Assembly: GCF_005925325.1 (NCBI RefSeq)
Contig: NZ_SRMP01000006.1
Location: forward strand, 248,001-312,000
Length of the DNA stretch: 64,000 bases
Reading direction: 5' to 3'
DNA from: Pedobacter helvus
GTDB lineage: Bacteria > Bacteroidota > Bacteroidia > Sphingobacteriales > Sphingobacteriaceae
The position numbers and the translations under genes are program-made. Positions within the stretch are counted from its first letter, which is position 1; every line of letters starts with the position of its first letter. The notes beneath the pieces were generated by a model, which worked only from the letters and a program-made list of their open reading frames with translations, searched no databases and was not told the DNA's origin. Shown in pieces: positions 18,843 through 28,879 of the stretch.

Positions 18843-21800
18843 TTTTCGGTCTTTGTTCAACATTGTTTCTCTTTCTACGTTTTTGGAATATTTCTTTAAA
18901 TCTATTGTAATCTACTACCAAGGTGAAACCTAATCCAGTTTCTACAATTTGTCCTTGCACTACACTTTCGGTTTGGTTACGTCTATAAGCTCTAAGGCGA
19001 TAACGACCATCTCTTGATAGAGCATATTCTACATTTACATTATCAGCTATGCTAGTAGCGTTTTGATTGGCCTGCTGCGGCCCCTCTAGAGCGAATGAAC
19101 TACCTACCGTTACTGTTAGTCTATCATTCAGTAGTTTTTTAGATATGCCTAGCTCTAAATCTGTTTTCTGTTCTAAACTACCTGTAGAATAATCCTCAGA
19201 AGAGTTTACGCCAAAGTTTAAATCTACCCCTTGAATTAAATCTGAAGCCAGATTGTTCAACTGTTCAGTAAGCAATTTACTCACACTAGAACGAGCTAGG
19301 GTAGAAACTCCACCGCCACCGCCTGCTAAACTTTGAAACGGATTATTAGCAATAAATCTATTCAGCGCCAATAAAGCAAAAACTTGTTTGTTCAACTCGT
19401 TTTCGTCTCTGTTAACAGTCTGTAATCTTGTGTACGCCAAGCTTCCAATCTCGGTGCCACGTTCATTCTCTGGTAAGTCGATTTTAAACGAAATGATAGG
19501 CTTTAACAATTCGCCTTTCATGTAAAGGTAGACTTGAAAAGGCAGCTTAGTTTTTGCTTGTACTAGCTCGGGTTGATTCAATAGGTCTATCGGCGCTGCA
19601 TTAACTTCGTACAACGCAGTTAAATTTACATTTGCTTCGGTAGGTTCTCCGGTCCAAACCAAGGTACTACCCTTAACTAATTTAAAAGGTTTTTTACCCA
19701 ACGGACCAACAGAAAGGCTATATGAACCATCTATTACTTCATAACGTCCGGTCATGCTAATTTTTCCACTTGGATCCATTGTTGCATTTAAATCTGCCTC
19801 GCCTTTAATCGTTAACATATCACCGTTTGCAGGGTCAACAACTACGTTTAGTTCAGCTTCTGGGTCAATATTGATATTGGCTACTAGATTAATTCCTTTA
19901 ATTGCCGATTTAGTTACACTGTCCGCTTTTAAATCTTTCTGTCCGTTAAATGGCGGCGCATCTTCATCGATAAACTGAACGATACCTTCCTGATCAATCA
20001 CCGATGGATCATTCACTGGCATGGCGTAGTAGAACTTAGTTCCTTTTTCTACAGTTACGTCCATGTTTACATCTGGTTTGTTCATATCGCCACGAACACG
20101 GATATTACTGCTTAGGTAGACTGTTCCATAAATCATGTCGTTATCCTCAGCAGTAGAATTCATTGCTCTGAAATTGTCAGTTTTGATATCTAACCCAAAG
20201 CCTACGTTACTGAAATCGCTAGTGTTAATTGTACCGTTAACAGTTGCTTTCTTGCCTAACGAATCTACTAAGGTGAAGTTATTGAAGCGAATGCCTTGGT
20301 TGTTGAACGCAATTTCTTGGGTTGGCATAGTGAAATAAGAGTTGATGTAAGCAATGCGCATCCCAGCATCGTTAAACTTCAAAGCTCCTAAAATTTGCGG
20401 TTTGGTTAATTCACCTTTAACCGTCAAAGCGCCTGAGATGGTTCCTTTACCTTCCTTAATTTGTCCGGCACTTACACTTTCAATTTGTCGTAAATCGATT
20501 TTTTCAATGTTTACGTTCAGGTCTAAGTTACTCTGAGGTGCAGTATAATAAAAACCTTTTGCAGACAACTCATGAGCACCTTTTAGGCTCACGTCGACCT
20601 CGAAAGCATTTTCGGTATTGTTGTTCACCACTGCTTTTAAGTCTCCTAATTGGTCTTTTTGATAGCGCAGTTTGTTGATAGTTAAATCTGCTTCAAACTT
20701 TGGAGATGAAACTAAATCTTTCACATCTACTGTTCCGTTAATTGCGCCACCAACTAAAGCAGTATCGGTTTCTGCAAACTTCATCAAAGTTTCTATTTGG
20801 AAATCCTTAAACTCAACTTTTAACGGAGAATTTGGTTCCTCTGACGTGCTATTGATACTCAATAATTGCGAACCCTGACTAATGTTGAACTGATTAGCTA
20901 GAATTCCGGAATTACCGAATTGGATATAATTTTCAGGTGCTACGGTCCATTTTTCGTAATCCAACAACAGCTTTTCGGGATCTAAGTTGAAACGGAAATC
21001 TTTATTGATGGATTGGAAAATACCAGCAATTACGTATTTGTTTTTGCGTTGTCTATCTCGTAAGAAAATATTTAAATCTAATTTATTATCTGCTGCCGAA
21101 CCAGAAACTTCCGTGTTAAATAATGCTATGGAAGTATTTTGAATACTATTTACAAATAACCTGTAATTCAGTTTTTCGGCTTCGTTGGCTACATTTAACT
21201 TAATGCTATCTAAATTGATGCCGTTATAAGTTACTTTTGGAAAAACAGCATTCATTAATAAGCTGTCTTTCTCAGTATCTATTAAACCATTAATTCTAGA
21301 GGGGGAGAAGGTAGTTAGCGCAGGTACAAAATCTTGCAAAAACTTAGGGTTGTAAATATTTGCCGTAAAACGGATGCGCTGCGGCGGTACATTTGTTACT
21401 TCGCCAAAAGCATAATATTTATTGATCTGGTTAATGATAGCGTTACCGACTTTGCTTAATTGATACTTGCCATCTACTGTTGCGCTAATTAATTCAGATT
21501 TTAAAACCAATTTATTTTCTGTAGCTGTCGAAACGGCGTTCAACTGAATAGTATCGATATTGAATTTCTTGCCTTCTTTTACTAATTGTAAACCCGTTGC
21601 AAATACATCACCATTTAGGTAATCTACATCTGCAGTTTTAATGTCTGCTTTAACATTTCCTGCAAACCTAAATTCGGTATTACTGAAGTTTAATTTTTGT
21701 AAATCGATTTGTTTAAGCGCCAAATTTGCTTTTACTGCTGGATATTTTCCTGCTAAATCTGCGTTTGCTGTCAACTCAAAATTGGCATTGCTATCTGGCA

Positions 21801-23817
21801 TGTTGCCTTTAATTGCTACTTTTTGATTAACGTAGTTGCCCGATAATTTCAAATTGCGATAGTTGTATTTGTTGTAATACGCACTCAGCACAGTAGCATT
21901 AAATTTCGCATTGATTTTTTTAGGATCTAAACCTGTTCCAGCCACATCTGCTTTTGCAGAAACTCTACCTAAAGTAGGTTGCTGTTTCAATAGTTTGCCT
22001 ACATTAAAATTGTTTAGGGTGATATCGGCTTTGTACTTTTCTTTTCCCTTCGGTCCGTTCATGTTGGCCGCTAAAACAGCAGAACCCATGTCAGATCTTA
22101 CATTTAAATTCGTAGTAAAATCAGTCATTGAACCTGCGAATTTCCCGTTGGCATCAATTACGTTTGGTAATTCGATACTTGCTGGTAACGATTTTTTAGG
22201 CACAACTGCTAAAATATCACCTTTGGTAATATGAACTTTCTTAATGTTTAGGTCTAAAAACGCCTTATTCACATCGGTTACGTTATTCGCTTTTCCGCTA
22301 ATATCTATCTGCGTGTTTCTCAGTCCGCTAATTTGAAGCTTAGGGATATTCAAACGATTTAAATACCCATCAACCTTTGCATCAATTTTGATCTTTTGAT
22401 TGGCGTATTGTTTAGGCAAAGCATCGCTAAAGAAAGTAGCGTCCTTTAAACCAATGGTCGTATTTTTTAAATTAACGGACAGTTTTACTCGCTCTGGATT
22501 TTTGGTCAAGTCATCTAACGAAGTGAAAGTTAAATCAGTTTCGTTTTCAATAGTAGTATTAGGTGTTTTTAGTACAAAATTCGTTAGCTTAATTTGTTTA
22601 TCATTGTAAATAGCATCGCCTCTTAAAGTGTTTAACACAAAACCACTTTTGTCGCTCATTGAGCCATTTTTAACTTTTGCGGTAATTCCCTTACTGCTAT
22701 AATTTACATCCTCGGCGCCCAGATTCAATCCTTTGATGTTTAGATGGTTGAAATCGATCCCTTTTTTAAGCGGCTTTACACCAAGGTTATCAAATTGTAT
22801 CTGGTTATTCACGAGATCAATTTTCTTTATCGCCAGGGCCAACGAAGATTGCTCTGCAACAACAGTGTCTTTTACTTTGTCTAGATCATTGCTTGGCGCC
22901 GGCTTAAATGCGAATTTGATGAATGAATTTGCTAATTGTGCGTTGTCTGTAGTGTAACTTCCATTAGTTAAATCAACTATTAAATTATTAAAATGCAATT
23001 TGTCTACGTTGGCAATTGCATTGGTGGTAGTCAATTGGTCGTCGTAATTTACTTTCACTTTATTAAACTCAAACTTTTGCACCTCAATGGTCGGCAATTT
23101 ACCCACTTCTTTTTGTGTGCTATCTACACTATTGGCAATGTGTTGCACCAGTTGGGTTAGCGGTTTCTGTTGAAGATAAAGTAAAGAAGTATTATCTACT
23201 ACGAAATTCTTGATCACATATTTTTGGTTCGCTAAGTCAAAATCTTTGATATTCGTTTCGAGCTTTCCTAGATAAAACTTCACATTGTTGCCCGCTACAT
23301 CATCACGATAGGTTAAGCCAATATCTTCAAAACGAACTTTATCTACAGAGAATTTTAATGTCGAAGTGGTATCTTTCGCTACTTCTTCTTCAGGTTTTTT
23401 CTGGTCGCTGGCAAAGGCATCCACCAAAAAAGAAAAGTTAAAAGTGGTATCTGGATTTACACGTTTTACATTAGCTCTAATGTTTTTTAATTCGATGTAA
23501 TTTACCTCAACCGTATTTTTCAATAGCTTAAACAAGCTGATGTCTACCTGTAATTTTTCGGCATAAAGTAAGGTGTCTTTATTGAGGTCTTCAATGTAAA
23601 ACTTGTTCAATACTACATCTTTTGGTAATGCAATTTTGATACTTTCTAACCTTACTTCTGTTTTCGTTTTATTCTTCAGGTAACTGATAGCCTTATCCTT
23701 AACAAAGTTTTGTACGGCAGGGATATTTAGAGAGAACGCAACAAGTACCACTAATAAAATAACACTAGCGATAATCCATAAGATGACTTTAAGACCTTTT
23801 CTAAAATACTTGTTCAA
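18826..23817 (-). CDS. tamB: TamB family inner-membrane translocation protein
   Basis: A very long protein of 1663 residues. An N-terminal transmembrane anchor (residues about 10-32) is followed by a very long periplasmic region of repeated short beta strands, as in AsmA-like/TamB bridge proteins, and the C-terminal DUF490 domain (last 400 residues or so). It would span the periplasm and pass lipids or substrates to TamL in the outer membrane. Translation must begin at TTG (23815-23817): the frame upstream has a stop three codons earlier and no Met follows for more than 60 residues. The overlapping tamL gene downstream completes the operon. Confidence 0.92.
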   Translation of the reverse strand: MNKYFRKGLKVILWIIASVILLVVLVAFSLNIPAVQNFVKDKAISYLKNKTKTEVRLESIKIALPKDVVLNKFYIEDLNKDTLLYAEKLQVDISLFKLLKNTVEVNYIELKNIRANVKRVNPDTTFNFSFLVDAFASDQKKPEEEVAKDTTSTLKFSVDKVRFEDIGLTYRDDVAGNNVKFYLGKLETNIKDFDLANQKYVIKNFVVDNTSLLYLQQKPLTQLVQHIANSVDSTQKEVGKLPTIEVQKFEFNKVKVNYDDQLTTTNAIANVDKLHFNNLIVDLTNGSYTTDNAQLANSFIKFAFKPAPSNDLDKVKDTVVAEQSSLALAIKKIDLVNNQIQFDNLGVKPLKKGIDFNHLNIKGLNLGAEDVNYSSKGITAKVKNGSMSDKSGFVLNTLRGDAIYNDKQIKLTNFVLKTPNTTIENETDLTFTSLDDLTKNPERVKLSVNLKNTTIGLKDATFFSDALPKQYANQKIKIDAKVDGYLNRLNIPKLQISGLRNTQIDISGKANNVTDVNKAFLDLNIKKVHITKGDILAVVPKKSLPASIELPNVIDANGKFAGSMTDFTTNLNVRSDMGSAVLAANMNGPKGKEKYKADITLNNFNVGKLLKQQPTLGRVSAKADVAGTGLDPKKINAKFNATVLSAYYNKYNYRNLKLSGNYVNQKVAIKGNMPDSNANFELTANADLAGKYPAVKANLALKQIDLQKLNFSNTEFRFAGNVKADIKTADVDYLNGDVFATGLQLVKEGKKFNIDTIQLNAVSTATENKLVLKSELISATVDGKYQLSKVGNAIINQINKYYAFGEVTNVPPQRIRFTANIYNPKFLQDFVPALTTFSPSRINGLIDTEKDSLLMNAVFPKVTYNGINLDSIKLNVANEAEKLNYRLFVNSIQNTSIALFNTEVSGSAADNKLDLNIFLRDRQRKNKYVIAGIFQSINKDFRFNLDPEKLLLDYEKWTVAPENYIQFGNSGILANQFNISQGSQLLSINSTSEEPNSPLKVEFKDFQIETLMKFAETDTALVGGAINGTVDVKDLVSSPKFEADLTINKLRYQKDQLGDLKAVVNNNTENAFEVDVSLKGAHELSAKGFYYTAPQSNLDLNVNIEKIDLRQIESVSAGQIKEGKGTISGALTVKGELTKPQILGALKFNDAGMRIAYINSYFTMPTQEIAFNNQGIRFNNFTLVDSLGKKATVNGTINTSDFSNVGFGLDIKTDNFRAMNSTAEDNDMIYGTVYLSSNIRVRGDMNKPDVNMDVTVEKGTKFYYAMPVNDPSVIDQEGIVQFIDEDAPPFNGQKDLKADSVTKSAIKGINLVANINIDPEAELNVVVDPANGDMLTIKGEADLNATMDPSGKISMTGRYEVIDGSYSLSVGPLGKKPFKLVKGSTLVWTGEPTEANVNLTALYEVNAAPIDLLNQPELVQAKTKLPFQVYLYMKGELLKPIISFKIDLPENERGTEIGSLAYTRLQTVNRDENELNKQVFALLALNRFIANNPFQSLAGGGGGVSTLARSSVSKLLTEQLNNLASDLIQGVDLNFGVNSSEDYSTGSLEQKTDLELGISKKLLNDRLTVTVGSSFALEGPQQANQNATSIADNVNVEYALSRDGRYRLRAYRRNQTESVVQGQIVETGLGFTLVVDYNRFKEIFQKRRKRNNVEQRPKNEKSN

Positions 23818-23964
23818 GCGAGACTAATTTTTTGATGGTTCAATATAATTATTTATTTGAAGGTAGTTTTCCTTCCAGTTTATCAAACAAAAGATAATAC
23901 ATAAAGTTTTAAGAAAACTGCTTGGATATAGTGTATTTCTACGCTTTTATTAATTCTAATTTGT

Positions 23965-24471
23965 ATGTTTATCATTATGAATGTACTTGATTTTAAAATC
24001 ACCTACGAGACTTATGAAAATATAAACGAGCTGTCTGTTGAGGACGAGTTGTTGTGTATTAGAGCCGAAGAAGCTTTAAAGACTTCTTATTCACCATATT
24101 CTAAATTTAAGGTTGGTACGGCAATTCAACTTGCCGATGGCGAAATTGTATTGGGAAGTAACCAAGAAAATGTTGCTTATCCGTCTGGTTTATGTGCAGA
24201 ACGTGTGGCTCTTTTCGCTATTGGGTCAAATAAACCTAATGCAGTTGTAACTACAATGGCAATTACGGCCTATACAGAAAACTTTGATATTAAAAATCCA
24301 GTTACTTCTTGTGGTGCTTGCTTACAGGTAATGGCAGAGTTTGAGCAGAAGCAAAAATCACCTATTGCAGTAATTTTTTATTGCCTAAATGGCCAAATCA
24401 TTAAAGTAAATGGAATTAGAAGTTTACTTCCTTTTGTATTTGTGGAGGATAGATTAGCTGGGGCAGTTTAA
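23965..24471 (+). CDS. cdd: Cytidine deaminase
   Basis: A 168-residue hydrolytic zinc enzyme of pyrimidine salvage, converting cytidine and deoxycytidine to uridine forms. The zinc and proton-shuttle motif CAE is at residues 77-79 and the second pair of cysteines, CGAC, at 116-119, the arrangement of homotetrameric deaminases with three Cys ligands. Slightly longer than the usual 130-150 residues because of an N-terminal stretch of about 25 residues. The first ATG may be replaced by the one at 23977 (MNVLDF), 12 nt later. It is monocistronic, divergent from tamB. Confidence 0.92.
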   Translation: MFIIMNVLDFKITYETYENINELSVEDELLCIRAEEALKTSYSPYSKFKVGTAIQLADGEIVLGSNQENVAYPSGLCAERVALFAIGSNKPNAVVTTMAITAYTENFDIKNPVTSCGACLQVMAEFEQKQKSPIAVIFYCLNGQIIKVNGIRSLLPFVFVEDRLAGAV

Positions 24472-24745
24472 GTAAATTTTTACTGTAAAACAGCTTAAAT
24501 TGTTTTAAATAGGTAGATGTAGCTGTTTTAAATACGCAAATATAGGGTCACATTTCATGTTAACTCAATAATAGGTGTAGTTGCTTAATTGAAAAACCAT
24601 GCCAGTCGGTAAAAGCACGTTGCAATCGTGTTTTCTCCTTTTTGCTACGTGAAGTTGTTGAATTTTTTCCCCAATAAATGTAGAATAGAACTTTCTATTA
24701 CTTAAATCTTTCTATCTTTAGTTTCCAAAACTAATTTAATGCGAC

Positions 24746-26383
24746 ATGAAGAAAGTTAAGCTCTTAGTAGCCGTAGTTGTATCGATATTATTTCTAGCTT
24801 GCTCTAGCGAAAAAGCAGATTTGGTAGTTTACAATGCCAAAATTTACACGGTGAATGAGAATTTCGATATTGTCGAGGCAATGGCCATCAAAGATGGAAA
24901 GATTTTGGCTTTGGGAAAATCTGAAGATATCAGAAAGCAGTATCCAGCAAAGGAAGAGTTAAATGCAGAGGGTAAAGCAATTTATCCAGGCTTTATTGAT
25001 GCCCATGCCCATTTTTTTGGATATGCAGAGAGTTTAGGCAAAGCAAACCTACTCGATACAAAGTCTTGGGACGAAGTAATTTCAAGGTTACAGGAATTTG
25101 CTAAAACACAACCAAATGGATGGTTAACAGGTGCAGGTTGGGATCAAAATGACTGGCCAGACAAACAATTTCCTACAAAAGAAAAACTGGATCAATTATT
25201 TCCAGATAGACCAGTTTTATTGCATCGTATAGATGGTCATGCGGCTATCGCTAATCAAAAGGCATTAGATGCTGCAAATATTACCAAATCTTATGAGCTG
25301 ACGGGAGGTGATATCGTTGAGATTGATGGTAAGCCTACTGGAATGTTGATAGATAACGCTATAGATTTGGTAAGTACTAAAATCCCAGATTTAACAAAAG
25401 AAAGGATGAAAGAACTTTTACTGCAAGCACAGCAGAATTGTTTTGCGGTAGGCCTTACCACTATTGATGATTGCGGTTTAGATTATCAGGCGGTAGAGGG
25501 AATTGAACAACTGCACAAAGAAGGAAGCTTGAAAATGCGATTGTATGTGATGCTTTCTGACGCGGAGAAGAATTATGATTTCTTAATCAAAAGAGGAAAG
25601 ATCAAAACAGATAGGTTAACTGTTAGAGGGTTTAAAGTATATGCAGATGGCGCTTTGGGATCAAGAGGTGCGTGCCTATTGCATCCTTATAGTGATATGC
25701 CAAATAAAAAAGGTTTTTTGCTAAGCGACGTGTCTCACTTTGAAAAAGTAGCGAAGAAAATTTATGAAAACGACTTTCAGATGTGTACGCATGCCATTGG
25801 CGACTCGGCAAACCGTGCTATTTTGAAAATCTATAATCAGGTGTTGCCAAAAAACAATGATAAACGTTGGCGAATAGAACATGCCCAAGTGGTTAATCAG
25901 CAAGATTTTAATTTGTTTGGTTCAGCCAATGTAGTGCCTTCTGTACAGCCCACTCATGCCACCTCAGATATGTATTGGGCGCAAGATCGTTTAGGGAGAG
26001 AACGAATAAAAGGTGCTTACGCCTACAAACAATTGTTGCAGCAAAATGGTTGGATACCTTTGGGAACCGATTTTCCTGTGGAACAAATTAATCCGATGCT
26101 TACTTTTTACGCGGCTACAGCCAGAAAAGATGCTCAAGATTATCCAAAGGGAGGATTTCAACCAGAAAATGCACTAACTGCCGAAGAAACCTTAAGAGGA
26201 ATGACCATTTGGGCTGCCAAATCAAACTTTGAAGAAAAGGAAAAAGGCAGTTTAGAGGTTGGTAAAGTAGCCGACTTTGTGTGGATGAAGCATGATTTAA
26301 TGAATGCTAACGCAAAACAAATTTTAGAGAATAAAGTAATTAAAACCTACGTTAATGGAGAAAAAGTTTATGAAGAGAAATAG
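24746..26383 (+). CDS. Amidohydrolase family lipoprotein (YtcJ-like, amidohydrolase 3)
   Basis: A 545-residue secreted lipoprotein: signal peptide with lipobox LACS near residue 19. The metal-dependent amidohydrolase fold shows the FIDAHAHFF motif (near residue 90), a lysine in GFKVYADGALGSRG (near 298), HAIGDSA (near 350), the RIEHAQVV motif (near 378) and the late Asp in GTDFPVE (near 445). The family hydrolyses C-N bonds in diverse small molecules; substrate is unknown. It overlaps the following serine hydrolase gene by 14 nt, so the two are coupled and may act on the same extracytoplasmic substrate. Confidence 0.9.
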   Translation: MKKVKLLVAVVVSILFLACSSEKADLVVYNAKIYTVNENFDIVEAMAIKDGKILALGKSEDIRKQYPAKEELNAEGKAIYPGFIDAHAHFFGYAESLGKANLLDTKSWDEVISRLQEFAKTQPNGWLTGAGWDQNDWPDKQFPTKEKLDQLFPDRPVLLHRIDGHAAIANQKALDAANITKSYELTGGDIVEIDGKPTGMLIDNAIDLVSTKIPDLTKERMKELLLQAQQNCFAVGLTTIDDCGLDYQAVEGIEQLHKEGSLKMRLYVMLSDAEKNYDFLIKRGKIKTDRLTVRGFKVYADGALGSRGACLLHPYSDMPNKKGFLLSDVSHFEKVAKKIYENDFQMCTHAIGDSANRAILKIYNQVLPKNNDKRWRIEHAQVVNQQDFNLFGSANVVPSVQPTHATSDMYWAQDRLGRERIKGAYAYKQLLQQNGWIPLGTDFPVEQINPMLTFYAATARKDAQDYPKGGFQPENALTAEETLRGMTIWAAKSNFEEKEKGSLEVGKVADFVWMKHDLMNANAKQILENKVIKTYVNGEKVYEEK

Positions 26384-28187
26384 TCTTTCGGGCATATTTG
26401 CCATTTGTTTAACCGCGGTAATTACGGTTACCGCTTGTGCCCAAGATCATAAACAAAATCAAACTCGTTTAAATAAAATAAATGAGGTGGTAAAGAGTAC
26501 AGTGTTGCTCAATAATTATCAGAGTTTTATTCCAATTGTAGGTTTGGCCAAAAAGAAATTCGTTTCTATTGATCTCGGCTATAAAAATCAAATTGGCTTT
26601 GATAGTTTGTTGAATAAATATGCGCCCGTAGTTTCTTTGAGTGCTTCCAAATATTCGGATTCTGCAACGCTTAACGATTTAGAGGATGATGTGAAGTTCT
26701 ACAACACCGTGATTGTAGCTTTAAATAGCGAAATGGCGAGCAAAGGTAAATACATCAACTTTATATCAAGCTTAGCTAAAAATAAGGATGTGGTAGTTGC
26801 TCTTTTTGGAAATGGCAGTGCATTGAGTGCTTTCGATCAAATCAATGCTCCGCTGGTTTGGAGTTCCGAAGATAACGAAGAGGCGGCAATGGTAGCACCG
26901 CAGTTGATTTTTGGCGGTATCGCTGCCAAGCAGTTGTTAACTAAAACGTACTCTACAAAATATGTTCAGGGCACTGGTTATACTACCAATGCAACTCGTT
27001 TAAAATATACAGTACCAGAAGATGCAGGTGTAAACAGTAACGATTTAAAAGAAATTGATGATATCGTTAACGATGGTATCGCTAAAAAAGCCTCACCTGG
27101 AATGGTGGTTTTGGTAGCGAAAGATGGTAAAGTAATTTACAATAAGGCTTTTGGCTATCATACATATGATAATTTGCAGGCAGATAAAGTGACTGATATT
27201 TTTGATTTGGCTTCTGTAACTAAAACTACGGCCACAACCCCAAGTGTAATGCGCTTGGTAGAGCAACAAAAGTTAAAATTGGATACCAACGTAGGTTATT
27301 ATATTGCAAAGGCTCGTACATCACCAATGAACAATACTTCGGTAAGAGATGTGATGTTGCACCAAGCTGGATTTATTCCATACATTCCATTTCATAATTT
27401 CGTGAAAGAAGGTGATTACAGCAGAGATTCTTCGGCAGCTTTCCCAACCAAAGTGGCAGATAATTACTATATCAAAAAAGGCTTTTTTAATGATTTTATG
27501 TGGCCGAAAATGTTGAATTCGCCAATTAAAACAAAAGGTGCTTATGTGTATAGCGATATCAGTATGTATGTAATGCAGGATATTGTAGAGCATATTTCTG
27601 AAATGCCTGAAGACCAATACGTACAAGAAAATTTCTATGTGCCGCTTGGGATGCAAACTGCTGGTTATTTGCCTAGAAATAGATTTCCAAAAAGTAGAAT
27701 TATACCTACAGAAGATGATAAGGCATTTAGGAAAACTTTGTTGGAAGGATATGTTCATGATCAAGGAGCGGCTTTAAAAGGTGGTGTTGCTGGTCACGCT
27801 GGTTTGTTTGGTAGTGCAAATGATTTGGCCATCTATAACCAAATGTTATTAAACAAAGGAACTTATGGTGGCGAACAATATTTTACACCTCAAACAGTTG
27901 AAATGTTCACCAGTAAACAGTCTAATGTGAGTCGTAGAGGTTTAGGTTTTGATAGGCATGATCCAGATTTGACTAAGAAATATCCTTCTGAGTTGGCTTC
28001 GCCAGAAACTTATGGGCACACAGGTTATACTGGTATTGGCGTTTGGACAGATCCTGCTCGCAACATGATTTATATCATTTTGACCAACAGGGTTCATCCA
28101 ACAGTAAGTGAAATGCTAGGTAAATTAAGCATTCGTCCACGTATACAAGATGTGGTTAACAGAGCGATAGATAAAACTAAAAAGTAA
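26370..28187 (+). CDS. Serine hydrolase fused to a GH3 C-terminal domain, GH3 catalytic barrel absent
   Basis: About 605 residues with a signal peptide and lipobox-like VTAC near residue 23. Residues about 40-205 resemble the C-terminal alpha/beta domain of GH3 beta-N-acetylglucosaminidases (DVVVALFGNGSAL and SEDNEEAAMVAPQLIFGG). Residues about 220-600 form a class C beta-lactamase/DD-peptidase-like domain: SVTK nucleophile motif (near 279), YSD (near 387) and HTG (near 545). In this phylum the same C-terminal pair usually follows a GH3 TIM barrel of about 350 residues; that barrel is missing, yet the signal peptide remains, so this looks like an internal loss or a paralogue. I chose MKRNSLSG as start, overlapping the amidohydrolase by 14 nt. 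Likely role: periplasmic peptidoglycan or ester hydrolysis. Confidence 0.85.
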   Translation: MKRNSLSGIFAICLTAVITVTACAQDHKQNQTRLNKINEVVKSTVLLNNYQSFIPIVGLAKKKFVSIDLGYKNQIGFDSLLNKYAPVVSLSASKYSDSATLNDLEDDVKFYNTVIVALNSEMASKGKYINFISSLAKNKDVVVALFGNGSALSAFDQINAPLVWSSEDNEEAAMVAPQLIFGGIAAKQLLTKTYSTKYVQGTGYTTNATRLKYTVPEDAGVNSNDLKEIDDIVNDGIAKKASPGMVVLVAKDGKVIYNKAFGYHTYDNLQADKVTDIFDLASVTKTTATTPSVMRLVEQQKLKLDTNVGYYIAKARTSPMNNTSVRDVMLHQAGFIPYIPFHNFVKEGDYSRDSSAAFPTKVADNYYIKKGFFNDFMWPKMLNSPIKTKGAYVYSDISMYVMQDIVEHISEMPEDQYVQENFYVPLGMQTAGYLPRNRFPKSRIIPTEDDKAFRKTLLEGYVHDQGAALKGGVAGHAGLFGSANDLAIYNQMLLNKGTYGGEQYFTPQTVEMFTSKQSNVSRRGLGFDRHDPDLTKKYPSELASPETYGHTGYTGIGVWTDPARNMIYIILTNRVHPTVSEMLGKLSIRPRIQDVVNRAIDKTKK

Positions 28188-28226
28188 AAAGAAAGGCCTT
28201 ACAAATTGTGAGGCCTATTTCTTTTT
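28186..28226. terminator. Bidirectional terminator
   Basis: A stem of about 18 bp with one bulge, centred near 28205, lies between two convergent genes, with A and T runs at each end. Confidence 0.9.
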
Positions 28227-28233
28227 ACGGTAT

Positions 28234-28809
28234 CTATTTCTTTAAAAATTTAATCAATTGCTGCATCGCTAAAGCCCGGTGACTGATTTTGTTCTTCTCG
28301 GTCATATCCATCTCCGCAAAAGTAATATCATATCCATCAGGTTGAAAAATCGGATCGTAACCAAAACCTTTTGTACCGCTAGCTGCAGTTCTAATTGTAC
28401 CTTCAATTGTGCCTTCAAATAAATGGTTTTCGCCATTTTTTAATAATGAAATTACTGTTTTAAACCTGGCTCTGCGGTTAGTTTCGCCTTCCATATTTTT
28501 AAGCAGCAGCTGCAAATTTGTGACATCGTCTTTTATACCACTGTATCTTGCGGAGTAAATACCTGGTTCATTGTTTAAAGCTTCCACTTCCAAGCCACTA
28601 TCGTCGGCAAAGCAATCTAAACCAAAGTTTTCGGAAACATAAGAGCTTTTTAAAGTAGCATTTTCTGCAAAAGTAGCTCCCGTTTCGGGAATGTCAACCA
28701 AACAATTGATATCTTTTAAGTTAAGGACTTTGTAGTTGGGAGCCAATATTTTAGCTACTTCCTCTGTTTTGTGCGCATTGTTTGTAGCAAAAACTAGTTT
28801 TTGGATCAT
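28234..28809 (-). CDS. rdgB: Non-canonical purine NTP pyrophosphatase (RdgB/HAM1)
   Basis: A 191-residue house-cleaning enzyme that removes ITP, dITP and XTP from the nucleotide pool. The nucleotide-binding start FATNNAHKTEEV (near residue 7), the DDSGLEVEALNNEPGIYSARYSG block (near 69) and the C-terminal SHRALAM motif (near 176) are all present. Length is normal. It follows a psi-like gene on the same strand after a 66-nt gap built entirely of heptad repeats. Confidence 0.95.
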   Translation of the reverse strand: MIQKLVFATNNAHKTEEVAKILAPNYKVLNLKDINCLVDIPETGATFAENATLKSSYVSENFGLDCFADDSGLEVEALNNEPGIYSARYSGIKDDVTNLQLLLKNMEGETNRRARFKTVISLLKNGENHLFEGTIEGTIRTAASGTKGFGYDPIFQPDGYDITFAEMDMTEKNKISHRALAMQQLIKFLKK

Positions 28810-28879
28810 GGTTGAAAGGTTGTAAAGTTGTAATGTTTGGGATTGGAAAATTGATCACTGTTTACTGACCACTGCTCAT
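28810..28879. repeat. Heptad-periodic intergenic repeat, locus 4
   Basis: About ten 7-nt units (AAAGTTG, TGATCAC, TGTTTAC and TGACCAC among them) fill the whole 66-nt gap between rdgB and the preceding gene. Confidence 0.6.

Noticed and set aside
24472..24745. tRNA or RNA gene between cdd and the amidohydrolase
   Set aside because: No cloverleaf or terminator found; the region is only AT-rich.
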